This document shows, one piece after another, positions 6,742 to 13,153 of a DNA stretch of 13,153 nt. Position 1 is the stretch's first letter. Each line of letters begins with the position of its first letter. Source of the stretch: FEN-727 sp036508635 (GTDB lineage: Bacteria > Actinomycetota > Geothermincolia > Fen-727 > Anoxymicrobiaceae); contig DATCGY010000312.1 in the NCBI GenBank assembly GCA_036508635.1, positions 1-13,153 of the forward strand. Reading direction: 5' to 3'. The notes beneath the pieces are model-generated. The model worked only from the letters and a program-made list of their open reading frames with translations, did no database searches and was not told where the DNA came from. A program made the position numbers and the translations under genes.

Positions 6742-8304
6742 CTATCTGCTTAGTCCGGAGGTAAGGGTGCCCGTGAACATCGACCGCTCGAGGCACCGGT
6801 ATTGGACGGCCTCCGCCATGTGTTCGACCTCTATCGTCTCGCTCTGCGCGAGGTCGGCGATGGTGCGTGAGACCTTGAGGACCCTCTGGTAGGATCGCGC
6901 TGAAAGCCCCAGGCGCTCGACCGCCATCCCCAGGAAACTCTCGCCCTCAGGCGACGTGCCGCAGAACCTCTCGCCCTGGGCGTGTGTCATGCCCGCGTTA
7001 CAGAACGCGCCGCCCGAGGACAGGCGCCGCTCCTGGATGTGGCGTGCCGCCACGACACGTTCACGTACGGAGACGGACGGCTCGCCCGCGGAACGTTCCA
7101 TCAACTGGCGGTGAGTGAGCCTTGGTACCTCGACCTGGATGTCTATGCGGTCGAGCAAAGGCCCCGAGAGTCGTGCGCGGTATCTCTGGATATCTCCAAC
7201 GGAGCAAGAGCACTCGTGATTGGGGTCACCCAGGTAGCCGCAGGGGCATGGGTTCATCGAGGCAATCATGCTGAAACGAGCCGGGTACGTGACCGTCACC
7301 ATGGAGCGGACGATGGTTATCTCGTTGTCCTCGAGGGGCCCCCTGAGCGCCTCGAGGGCGTTACGAGGGTAGAGCGGCAGCTCGTCGAGGTAGAGCGCGC
7401 CGCAGTGTGCCAGGGAGACCTCTCCCGGACGTGGCAGCGGTACGCCCCCGCCGGTCAACCCTACGGAGCTGATAGAGCTGTGGGGAGTGCGAAAAGGCCT
7501 GGTCGTGATGAGCGAGCCACCCGGCGGAACGAGCCCCGCTACGCTATGGATGCGGGTGACCTCGAGCGCCTCTTCGAGGGTGAGCGGGGGAAGGATGCCA
7601 GGCAGACGCCGTGCGAGCATGGTCTTACCCGAGCCCGGAGGCCCGACCATCAGCAGGTTGTGACCACCCGCCGCGGCAACCTCGAGCGCTCGTCTTGCAG
7701 GCTCCTGGCCCCTTACCTCGGAGAGGTCGGGTCCGGTGATGTTTTCGCCGTCGAGGATATCGGGCCGCTCGCACTCAGCCTCTCGAAGTGACACGGTGCC
7801 CTCGAGGAATCCCACTGCCTCGCGCAAAGTGCCAACCCCGAAGACGCGAAGCCCGGGAACGAGCGCTGCCTCACGGGTGTTGCCGCGGGGCACCAGGAGG
7901 AACTCGGCGCCCCTCTGCCTCGCCGCCAGTGCGACGGAGAGAGCCCCGTGTATTTCGCGGAGTTGGCCGTCGAGCGATAGCTCACCGGCAGCCTGAAAGC
8001 CGTCACGGCGGGCGAGCCTGAACTGGTCTGTGGCCGCAAGGATGGCAATCGCGAGCGGCAGGTCGAAGGACGGCCCCTCTTTCCTTATATGCGCGGGGGC
8101 GAGGTTTACGTTTATGCGCGTGCGTGGGAAATCGAACGACGAGTTGCGGATCGCGGATTTGACCCTGATGCGTGACTCGCGCAGGGCGGCGTCTGGCAGC
8201 CCCACGATCTCGAAAGCCGGGAGCCCGAGCGTCACGTCGACCTCGATCTCAATGGGGTGCGCTTCCATGCCGACCAGAGTCGCGCCATATACCTTTGCGA
8301 GCAA
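6742..8304 (-). CDS. yifB: YifB/ComM family Mg-chelatase-like AAA+ ATPase
   Basis: ComM (YifB) is a hexameric AAA+ helicase known in Vibrio and others to promote branch migration during integration of transformed DNA. The 520-residue product has the N-terminal ChlI-type domain (about 20-165: LAKVYGATLVGMEAHPIEIE, GLPAFEIVGLPDAALRESRI), then the Mg-chelatase AAA+ core with Walker A GPPGSGKT (221-228), PFRTPHSSIS, Walker B ALYLDEL (303-309), and NPCPCGYLGD followed by CSC (C353, C355, C365, C367), a conserved Cys cluster. A C-terminal domain (about 420-510, LSARSYQRVLKVSRTIADL) completes it. I chose the TTG at 8302-8304 because the family begins MLA(K/R)VY and GGGAGG lies four bases upstream; a longer ATG frame from 8334 would add residues not found in the family. 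It has its own strong promoter and is co-transcribed with dprA. Confidence 0.95.
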   Translation of the reverse strand: MLAKVYGATLVGMEAHPIEIEVDVTLGLPAFEIVGLPDAALRESRIRVKSAIRNSSFDFPRTRINVNLAPAHIRKEGPSFDLPLAIAILAATDQFRLARRDGFQAAGELSLDGQLREIHGALSVALAARQRGAEFLLVPRGNTREAALVPGLRVFGVGTLREAVGFLEGTVSLREAECERPDILDGENITGPDLSEVRGQEPARRALEVAAAGGHNLLMVGPPGSGKTMLARRLPGILPPLTLEEALEVTRIHSVAGLVPPGGSLITTRPFRTPHSSISSVGLTGGGVPLPRPGEVSLAHCGALYLDELPLYPRNALEALRGPLEDNEITIVRSMVTVTYPARFSMIASMNPCPCGYLGDPNHECSCSVGDIQRYRARLSGPLLDRIDIQVEVPRLTHRQLMERSAGEPSVSVRERVVAARHIQERRLSSGGAFCNAGMTHAQGERFCGTSPEGESFLGMAVERLGLSARSYQRVLKVSRTIADLAQSETIEVEHMAEAVQYRCLERSMFTGTLTSGLSR

Positions 8305-8339
8305 AAAGCCTCCCGTTATTGATAAGCAGAACAATCAAT

Positions 8340-8368
8340 ATTATAAGCATATCAAGCATGCATTTCAA
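8340..8368 (-). promoter_or_regulatory. yifB-dprA promoter
   Basis: On the minus strand TTGAAA (8363-8368) and TATAAT (8340-8345) are separated by exactly 17 bp. This is the best housekeeping-type promoter in the window. The expected start is near 8333, giving a leader of about 28 nt that ends in the GGGAGG of yifB. The surrounding AT-rich stretch contrasts with the GC-rich genes. Confidence 0.75.
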
Positions 8369-8447
8369 GCAAACAGGATGATTTCGTACACGTAATGGAA
8401 TGCCGTGCGATTAAAATTCGGGAGAAGGTGTGGTGTCAGCAGCGTGG

Positions 8448-10277
8448 TCAGGGACCGGCGGGACCACCGTTGCTACTCTCCCTGTGTGCCTGCTCTCCGG
8501 TGGAAATATCGAAGACGTAGTCAGACCCAAAGTCGCGCAGAAGTTTGAAACCACTGTGGCGCTCGCTGTACGCTAGCACACTGGCAAGGACGGTCGGCTC
8601 CAGCTCCTTCCCATGGACGATGACGTACTTGATCCCCTCCTTGCGAAGAAAGACGATCGCCGTATCGCTGGGAAACTCACTGGCCGCCCTCACACCGTCG
8701 TAGTACGACGTCGGAAGGAACCCGCTGTATCCGTTGAATATCTTCTTCCAGTGCAGTGTCGAGAAGTAGGTTCGCAGTCCCTCACGCTCCGCCCAGGTGG
8801 GTTCGTACTGCAGGCCCGCGCTAAACGTGCGTGGGTTGTAGTTTGCCAGCGGTATCTCGGCCGTCGGCGCTTGCCCTGACTGGTCCTTGAGCCAGGTGTA
8901 GACTTCGGGGAACTTGTCCTTCGAGGGAATGCGGCGCATCGGGAGGTTTATGGACATTATGTCGACGACCAGCAATGCCACTATGAGCACCGTGACAACG
9001 ACCGGGAGCACCCTGTATCCACGCCTGCGCTCAGAGAGCCACGACAACATGGCTTTGACCGCGAAGCCGGAGAGCACAGCCAACCCGAGGAGGACGAGGA
9101 TGATGAACCGCGCCGGCACCCGCATCACCTTGAACCCCGGGAAGAAATTGTAGAAGAGCCGGTACGGCATCGGCACGCCGGGGTGCGAACGGCCGAACAG
9201 GTATAGCGTGCTCCCGAGGCACATCAGGAACGACGCGACGATGAGGGTCACGTAGAACCGCACGTCGAACCTCTGGGCGCCCTTTCCCCGGACAAACAGA
9301 TACACCGCGCCGGCGATGCCCAGCAGTATCGGCATCAAGCCGACGAAAAGCGTGCGCTCTGTATCGCCGCCCCGGCTCGTTGTCTTTGCGCGAAGGCTGG
9401 CGGTGAGCGGTCCCCAGACGAGGTTGTTCTCGGTGGCAGCACCAAAGTCCTGGATGTCCGCCGAGAACATGTCGACCTCGCTGATGGTCCGCTCGAACCG
9501 CGCGTCTTTTTCGTGGACTTTCAGATATGGAAGGGCGAACGGCGTCACCATCCCTGCCGCGATCCCGAAGACCAGGATGAGGCTGACAGTCCATTTGAGG
9601 GTAAAAGCCCCCGGTTTCATCAAGAACCGCACGGCGATAAAAACGAGCACCGCGAAAGCCAGTATCATGCCGTAGTACCACGTGGACAGCGTCTCGAGGA
9701 CGAAGAACAGCGCCGCAAGCGCGGCGTCGTGGACATGCCCGTCCTCCGAGTACTTGTGGAGAAAGAGAAGGCATAACGGGATGAACGCGGCAGCCGATAG
9801 CTGCAGGTGGGCGATTTGCGCGATACGTGGTGCCGCAAAAGCGAATATCATTCCCGCTACGAGCCCAGCCACCCGATTCTTGGTAAGGTGCACCACCAAC
9901 AGATACGCGCCGATGGCGCAGAGAAAGAGGTTGAAGACAAGCATGTAGTTGGCCGTCTGCAACGGGTTTCCCGTTATGCCGAGCACGGGCAGCGCCATCA
10001 CCGCCGTTACTATCTGGTGGTCTGAGTAAGTCAACGTATCGACGTTTGGAAAGAAGATGTTCGCGTTGAAAAGGTTGGAAGGGCTGTGTGTCACAGCGTG
10101 CGCGTCCCAGGCCAGCGTCCACGCCTGAAACATCGGATCGTACGGCTCCTTGTAGACGTGATCCGACCCCTTCGCGAGCAGTGGCCTCGTGAAGATTGTT
10201 GCGCAGATCATTAACGCCACAACGACGATCAGCCCCGCGCCTCTCCTCTTTACAAACGACCTTACCTTTACAGACAT
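8448..10277 (-). CDS. polytopic membrane protein, GT-C glycosyltransferase-like
   Basis: This 609-residue protein has about ten or more hydrophobic helices (for example about 14-30, 88-103, 111-130, 135-150, 160-175, 185-215, 230-250, 310-330, 341-361, 390-410, 424-444) and an extracytoplasmic C-terminal tail of about 160 residues. The first large loop has an acidic DP motif in EPYDPMFQAWTLAWDAH (D47), like the catalytic aspartate loop of GT-C enzymes, which use lipid-linked sugars. FFP at about 75-77 and PARFIILVLLGLAV near 388 fit uncharacterised family members. Donor and acceptor are unknown. I start at the ATG at 10275-10277; the frame stays open to 10463, but that extension translates a tandem DNA repeat and has no membrane-protein character. 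No Shine-Dalgarno precedes this ATG. A second in-frame ATG lies nine bases upstream. The gene is not part of the usual yraN-yifB neighbourhood, so it is probably an insertion. Confidence 0.83.
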   Translation of the reverse strand: MSVKVRSFVKRRGAGLIVVVALMICATIFTRPLLAKGSDHVYKEPYDPMFQAWTLAWDAHAVTHSPSNLFNANIFFPNVDTLTYSDHQIVTAVMALPVLGITGNPLQTANYMLVFNLFLCAIGAYLLVVHLTKNRVAGLVAGMIFAFAAPRIAQIAHLQLSAAAFIPLCLLFLHKYSEDGHVHDAALAALFFVLETLSTWYYGMILAFAVLVFIAVRFLMKPGAFTLKWTVSLILVFGIAAGMVTPFALPYLKVHEKDARFERTISEVDMFSADIQDFGAATENNLVWGPLTASLRAKTTSRGGDTERTLFVGLMPILLGIAGAVYLFVRGKGAQRFDVRFYVTLIVASFLMCLGSTLYLFGRSHPGVPMPYRLFYNFFPGFKVMRVPARFIILVLLGLAVLSGFAVKAMLSWLSERRRGYRVLPVVVTVLIVALLVVDIMSINLPMRRIPSKDKFPEVYTWLKDQSGQAPTAEIPLANYNPRTFSAGLQYEPTWAEREGLRTYFSTLHWKKIFNGYSGFLPTSYYDGVRAASEFPSDTAIVFLRKEGIKYVIVHGKELEPTVLASVLAYSERHSGFKLLRDFGSDYVFDISTGEQAHRESSNGGPAGP

Positions 10278-10284
10278 GCCGCCC

Positions 10285-10290
10285 ATTATA
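10285..10290 (-). promoter_or_regulatory. -10 element for a putative leaderless transcript
   Basis: A perfect TATAAT on the minus strand ends seven bases before the ATG of the GT-C-like gene (TATAATGGGCGGCATG). That spacing puts the expected first transcribed base at or next to the A of the start codon. There is no Shine-Dalgarno sequence between them and no recognisable -35. Leaderless mRNAs with a -10 at this distance are common in actinobacteria. The TATAAT also contains an alternative ATG (10284-10286), so the assignment is inference. Confidence 0.5.
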
Positions 10291-10313
10291 CCCAACCGTG
10301 ACCCAAACCCTTG

Positions 10314-10396
10314 AAAGGATGGGGTCAGATCTGTTTTTTGAAGGTGGAAGGATGGGGTCAGATCTGACCACAAGGTGTTTCGACCCCAAGGTGTTT
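10314..10396. repeat. REP/MITE-like tandem and palindromic repeat cluster
   Basis: AAGGATGGGGTCAGATCTG occurs twice with a 33-bp period (10315-10333 and 10348-10366). The second copy extends into a perfect 14-bp palindrome GGTCAGATCTGACC (10356-10369). CAAGGTGTTT also occurs twice, 16 bp apart (10371-10380 and 10387-10396). GGGGTC at 10321 and GACCCC at 10382-10387 form the outer inverted ends. The core GGGGTCAGATCT matches the terminus of the inverted repeat at 12858-12935 (GGGGTCAGGTCT). From memory, such termini resemble short elements mobilised by REP-associated (Y1) tyrosine transposases; no transposase is present here. Confidence 0.7.
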
Positions 10397-10410
10397 CTTT
10401 AACGGATGAG

Positions 10411-10770
10411 TTAGAAGGCGTCGGGAATGTAGTGGAGTTCGAGGAGGTTGTTGTCAGGGTCAAGCATGAGGCTGATGACGTCGAATCTTACTTCGGGTGA
10501 GTGGGCGGCGGATGCGAGGTACTCGGTCGCGAGGCGCCGTATGCGGCGGGCTTTATCGGGCGTTACTGACTCCTCGGGCCGGCCGAACGACTTGCCGCGC
10601 CGGGCTTTTACCTCGACAAAGACCGTAGCCTTGCCGTGCTTCGCGATTATGTCGAGCTCGCCGGAGCGCGTGCGCCAGTTGCGGCCCTGGATGATGAAGC
10701 CATGCTCCTCGAGGTACTTGCAGGCTATCTCCTCCCCAGCCTTCCCGACCGACCTGCGGTCACCTCCCAA
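10411..10770 (-). CDS. yraN: YraN family (UPF0102) nuclease-fold protein
   Basis: YraN proteins have a PD-(D/E)xK nuclease fold, are almost always encoded next to rnhB, and have no firmly established substrate. The family pattern is plain: RRSVGKAGEEIACKYLEEHG at about 5-24, NWRTRSGELDII (GELD about 37-40), and VFVEVKAR with E53 and K55 as the likely catalytic pair, then VTPDKARRIRRLATEYL. I start at the TTG at 10768-10770: GGGAGG lies six bases upstream, it opens one base after the rnhB stop (10772-10774), and it gives 119 residues, the usual family length. The ATG-initiated frame from 10857 would add about 29 unrelated residues inside rnhB. It is the last gene of the rplS-lepB-rnhB-yraN unit; a repeat cluster follows about 15 bp after its stop. 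Confidence 0.92.
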   Translation of the reverse strand: MGGDRRSVGKAGEEIACKYLEEHGFIIQGRNWRTRSGELDIIAKHGKATVFVEVKARRGKSFGRPEESVTPDKARRIRRLATEYLASAAHSPEVRFDVISLMLDPDNNLLELHYIPDAF

Positions 10771-10771
10771 T

Positions 10772-11623
10772 TCAGCCCTCCCAGAGACGGATCTCTTCTT
10801 CTGGTAGCACGCCAGAGAACGACTTCCTGTGGACTTCGCACGGCCCGAAAGCGGCAAGAGCGGACATATGCTCCCCGGTGGCGTAACCCTTGTTGCCTTC
10901 GAAGTTGTACCGGGGGAAGCGGCTGTGGAGTAACCTCATGACCCTGTCGCGCTCGACCTTGGCGATGATGCTCGCCGCCGCCACCGACTGGAATGTCTCG
11001 TCTGCTTTTGAGATGCCGTATGTCGGCACGCCACACCCCGAGAGGGTAAAGTGATCGCATATGGCGCATTGGCACCGGTCGTCTATTCCCGCAAGCGCCT
11101 CCCCGAGCGCCTGCATGTTCACGGGCTGGATGCCGAAGCGGTCTATCAGACCCGAATCGACGAACACTACACAGATACTCTCCGCTCTTTTAATGATGAC
11201 GTCGTAGAGCTCGTCGCGGCGCTCGGGCCTCAGCATCTTCGAGTCGTTCACTCCCTTGACCACTGTCCCCGGCGAGAACATGACGGCCGCCGCAACCAGA
11301 GGCCCCGCCAGCGCACCACGCCCGGCCTCGTCGGCACCCGCGATGAACCGTACGTCCCCCTCGCGGAATATCTCCTCGTTCGCGGCAAGGCTGCGCCCGT
11401 GCCGAAGAGCGGAGTATCCTAGCTGTCTGACGCTGGGGCGGGGGTCCCTGGTCAACTGCGCACATAGCACATGGTCCGGCTTCTCGAGTGAGGCCAGCAT
11501 CGCCTTGATCTCGCGCACGGACATGGAGAGGGTATCGAGCGCACCGGCGCGGGACCGCCCGGTCAGGCTGCTCGCGAGGTAATCTAATGTTTCGGGATCC
11601 CGAAATCCTTCGGAGGCCACCAT
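10772..11623 (-). CDS. rnhB: ribonuclease HII
   Basis: RNase HII cleaves RNA in RNA-DNA hybrids and starts removal of misincorporated ribonucleotides. The catalytic domain starts at about residue 92: FIAGADEAGRGALAGPLVAAAV with D98 and E99, NDSKML at about 126-131, AICDHF with D190, and AAASIIAKVERDR with D226 complete the four acidic residues; GNKGYATGEH follows. An N-terminal extension (about 35-90, SVREIKAMLASLEKPDHVLC) resembles the substrate-binding extension of Bacillus RNase HII. I give the ATG at 11621-11623, which overlaps the lepB end by 40 bases and has a weak AGG upstream. The ATG at 11522-11524 gives 250 residues starting MSVREIKAML, the usual family length, but has no ribosome binding site; it may be the true start. 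The gene lies between lepB and yraN, as is typical. Confidence 0.95.
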   Translation of the reverse strand: MVASEGFRDPETLDYLASSLTGRSRAGALDTLSMSVREIKAMLASLEKPDHVLCAQLTRDPRPSVRQLGYSALRHGRSLAANEEIFREGDVRFIAGADEAGRGALAGPLVAAAVMFSPGTVVKGVNDSKMLRPERRDELYDVIIKRAESICVVFVDSGLIDRFGIQPVNMQALGEALAGIDDRCQCAICDHFTLSGCGVPTYGISKADETFQSVAAASIIAKVERDRVMRLLHSRFPRYNFEGNKGYATGEHMSALAAFGPCEVHRKSFSGVLPEEEIRLWEG

Positions 11624-12363
11624 TTCAAGAACACCTTACCGATAACGGCCCTTATGGGCACCGTCCCCCAGTAACGGCTGTCTCGCGAGTTGGGCCTGTT
11701 GTCGCCCATGCAGAACAGCTCGCCGTCGGGAATCCTGGTCGCCGGCATGTTGTAGTCATCTGGGACCTTGTAGTCTTCTTTGATCTTCTTGCCGTTGATG
11801 TAGATCTGTCCCTGCTTGATCTCGATCGTTTCACCGCCGGTTGCGATCACGCGTTTTACGAAAGGAGGGCTCTCCATGCGGTGCGTTACATGCAAAGTCT
11901 CGAGGATCTGGTCAAAAGGCCAGAAGAACAGGTTGGTGGTGTTCAGCGCCTTGGGGTCTTTGGGTGGATACCGGAAGACGATGATGTCGCCCAGCCGGGG
12001 TTTCCTGAAGTAATAGGTCACCCTGTCCACGAGCACCCTGTCGCCTATCTGGAGTGTCGGGCTCATCGAAGACGACGGGATCATGAACGCTTTCATGAAG
12101 AACGATTGGATAAAAATAGCGACGATTGCCGCGATGACGAGGATTATCAGTACTTCGCGAAGCCCCTGCCAGAACGTCGGCTTCTTGCGCCGTGGTTCTT
12201 CCTCAGGCTGGGTGATGGGCGGCTCGGAGAGCCCGTCGGGCTCTTCCGGTGTGGGCGTACCTTCGTCCGACGGAGTTCCTTCGAGGTTCTGAACCCCGTT
12301 GCCGGGAGCTACGTCCTCCCGTCCCTCCTGGTCGGCATCATGCTTGTAGTTATCCTCGGTCAT
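11584..12363 (-). CDS. lepB: signal peptidase I
   Basis: This membrane-anchored serine protease (S26) removes signal peptides from exported proteins on the outer face of the membrane. Of 259 residues, the first 68 or so are a cytoplasmic acidic, Pro/Glu/Gly-rich extension. One TM helix follows (about 70-90, VLIILVIAAIVAIFIQSFF). The catalytic Ser is S99 in MIPSSSMSPTLQIGDRVLV, and the general base is K170 in PFVKRVIATGGE. GELFCMGDNRPNSRDSRYWG (about 214-233) is the conserved box near the C-terminus. The start is the ATG at 12361-12363, directly after the TAG of rplS with no intervening base. No Shine-Dalgarno is visible apart from purine-rich codons, which suggests coupled re-initiation. rplS-lepB-rnhB is a conserved order in actinobacteria and Firmicutes. 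Confidence 0.96.
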   Translation of the reverse strand: MTEDNYKHDADQEGREDVAPGNGVQNLEGTPSDEGTPTPEEPDGLSEPPITQPEEEPRRKKPTFWQGLREVLIILVIAAIVAIFIQSFFMKAFMIPSSSMSPTLQIGDRVLVDRVTYYFRKPRLGDIIVFRYPPKDPKALNTTNLFFWPFDQILETLHVTHRMESPPFVKRVIATGGETIEIKQGQIYINGKKIKEDYKVPDDYNMPATRIPDGELFCMGDNRPNSRDSRYWGTVPIRAVIGKVFLKWWPPKDFGIPKH

Positions 12364-12741
12364 CTATTTTGCTGTGTACTTCTTCTTCTTGACGCGGGCC
12401 GCTTTGCCCACCTTATCGCGAATATAATAGAGCTTGGCCCTTCGGACATCACCCTCCTGGATCATCTCGATGTCCTTGACGATGGGTGAATGTACGGGGA
12501 AGGTACGCTCGACCCCAACCCCGAACGAGATCTTCCTCACGGTGAACGTCTCGCGGGACCCGGAACCCTGACGCCTGATAACTAGGCCCTGGAACGCCTG
12601 GGTGCGCGTCCGGACGGTCCGCTTTTCGCCGGTCCCGGTAGCTTCCTTGATCTCAATGGTCACCTTTATGGTATCGCCGGGCTGAAACTCGGGTACGTCC
12701 TCTTTCAGCTGGCTTCGCTCTATCGTCTCAATCTCTTTCAT
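12364..12741 (-). CDS. rplS: 50S ribosomal protein L19
   Basis: L19 lies at the interface of the ribosomal subunits. The 125-residue product shows the family pattern: PEFQPGDTIKVTIEIKE near the start, RTRTQAFQGLVIRRQGSG, FTVRKISFGVGVERTFPVHS, and RRAKLYYIRDKVGKAARVKKK. The start is the ATG at 12739-12741 with GGAG eight bases upstream; an in-frame ATG at 12771 would add ten residues not found in L19. It ends in TAG immediately before the lepB ATG. In most bacteria rplS follows trmD; here the upstream same-strand gene is an SDR epimerase, and an inverted-repeat element lies between. Confidence 0.97.
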   Translation of the reverse strand: MKEIETIERSQLKEDVPEFQPGDTIKVTIEIKEATGTGEKRTVRTRTQAFQGLVIRRQGSGSRETFTVRKISFGVGVERTFPVHSPIVKDIEMIQEGDVRRAKLYYIRDKVGKAARVKKKKYTAK

Positions 12742-12780
12742 TCTTCTTTCTCCAGACTTTTTCTCCCGCAAGACTCGTAA

Positions 12781-12786
12781 ACTATA
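12781..12786 (-). promoter_or_regulatory. extended -10 promoter for the rplS operon
   Basis: TATAGT on the minus strand is preceded by TGC, forming an extended -10 (TGCTATAGT). The hexamer 17 bp upstream (TGAAAA) is only a weak -35, which is tolerable with an extended -10. The predicted start near 12774 gives a leader of about 33 nt that includes the rplS Shine-Dalgarno. Confidence 0.5.
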
Positions 12787-12857
12787 GCAGAAGAGTGATC
12801 AATTTTCATGGCAGCCCTTGAAACCAGAGCAAATGATACGGCGCCACCTGCGACTTC

Positions 12858-12935
12858 GGGGTCAGGTCTTTTATTGTTTGCTGTCACGTTTATCTCGAGC
12901 AGAGGACAACAGTAAACAATAAAAGACCTGACCCC
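12858..12935. repeat. 27-bp near-perfect inverted repeat, MITE/REP-like
   Basis: The left arm (12858-12884) and right arm (12909-12935) match in reverse complement at 26 of 27 positions (the mismatch is a G in the left arm against A), around a 24-bp loop. Each end starts GGGGTCAGGTCTTTTATTG. The termini match the core of the repeat cluster at 10314-10396. The element sits between the stop of the epimerase gene and the rplS promoter. As RNA it would make a long stable hairpin for minus-strand transcription from the epimerase gene and could end transcription or protect the 3' end, but no T-run follows the second arm. Confidence 0.85.
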
Positions 12936-12954
12936 ACCTCTGTGATGCAAGGCT

Positions 12955-13153
12955 TTAGAGTATCTTGTTGTTGAGGATGAGCCAGGATACGGTGTCGGCG
13001 AGGCCTTTGTTGAAGTCGGCGTACTCGAATTCGAAACCGAGATCGGTGATTTTCTTGTTACTTATCCAGATGCCCATTGTCAGGTAATCGATCTGTCCGA
13101 GGTCGAGGATGCGGGTGCGGGTATAGCGCCCGGGGAACTTCTTTTCGAACCAG
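12955..13153 (-). CDS. C-terminal end of NAD-dependent epimerase/dehydratase (extended SDR)
   Basis: Only the last 65 or so codons are in the window; the gene continues past 13153. The visible tail includes WFEKKFPGRYTRTRILDLGQ, then IWISNKKITDLGFEFEYADF and KGLADTVSWLI before a TAA at 12955-12957. A pattern of (I/L)GF-(x)-(Y/F)-x-DFxxGLxxTxxW is the usual C-terminal end of sugar-nucleotide epimerases and related extended SDR enzymes. The substrate cannot be named because the nucleotide-binding and catalytic parts lie outside. Frame and stop are clear; family assignment rests on a short tail. Confidence 0.65.
   Translation of the reverse strand, partial: WFEKKFPGRYTRTRILDLGQIDYLTMGIWISNKKITDLGFEFEYADFNKGLADTVSWLILNNKIL

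Noticed and set aside
9031..10389. A 452-codon open frame on the minus strand inside the membrane-protein gene
   Set aside because: It is an out-of-frame reading of the GT-C-like gene in GC-rich DNA. Its product is Arg/Pro/His-rich and has no recognisable domain, whereas the other frame gives a clean polytopic membrane protein.
10314..10396. A CRISPR array, because of regularly spaced repeats
   Set aside because: There are only two 19-bp units with a 14-bp gap, an internal palindrome, and no cas genes in the window. It fits a REP/MITE-type element instead.
12858..12935. An intrinsic terminator for the epimerase gene
   Set aside because: The hairpin is long enough, but the second arm is not followed by a T-run on the minus strand and the 24-base loop is large. 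A 3'-end role is possible but not shown.

Overview
The window is GC-rich bacterial chromosome in which every recognisable gene lies on the minus strand. Read in the direction of transcription (high to low coordinate), the order is: the tail of an SDR epimerase, rplS, lepB, rnhB, yraN, a large membrane protein, yifB (comM), dprA, xerC-type recombinase, WhiG/FliA-type sigma factor, an AAA+ ATPase, a membrane helix-hairpin-helix protein, and rpsB (cut by the window edge). The backbone rplS-lepB-rnhB-yraN-yifB-dprA-xerC-(whiG)-rpsB is the arrangement known from actinobacteria such as Mycobacterium and Streptomyces. A WhiG-class sigma gene close upstream of rpsB points the same way. I infer an actinobacterial-type genome, possibly a deep-branching or environmental lineage, but sequence alone does not fix the genus.

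Layout by transcription unit. (1) rplS-lepB-rnhB-yraN: L19, signal peptidase I, RNase HII and a YraN nuclease-fold protein, with abutting or overlapping ends and a promoter with an extended -10 in front of rplS. (2) A 609-residue GT-C-like membrane protein with a promoter-like TATAAT so close to the start codon that its mRNA may be leaderless. (3) yifB-dprA, both linked to handling of incoming DNA, behind a very good sigma-70 type promoter (TTGAAA, 17 bp, TATAAT). (4) xerC-sigma factor, behind an AT-rich promoter region that carries a dyad. (5) A Ycf46-like AAA+ ATPase translationally coupled (ATGA) to a three-TM protein ending in a ComEA-like HhH domain. (6) rpsB with a leader of roughly 120 nt.

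Two intergenic spots carry related repeat sequence with the terminus GGGGTCAG(A/G)TCT: a 27-bp near-perfect inverted repeat upstream of rplS, and a tandem/palindromic cluster between yraN and the membrane gene. They look like mobile REP/MITE-type elements. They sit at the two places where the conserved order departs from the usual actinobacterial one: an epimerase instead of trmD before rplS, and an extra membrane gene after yraN.

Most of the window is ordinary housekeeping sequence. The parts most worth a second look are the coupled AAA+/HhH membrane pair, the repeat family, the predicted leaderless gene, the xerC-sigma promoter dyad, and a possible 34-residue Cys-rich ORF between xerC and dprA.
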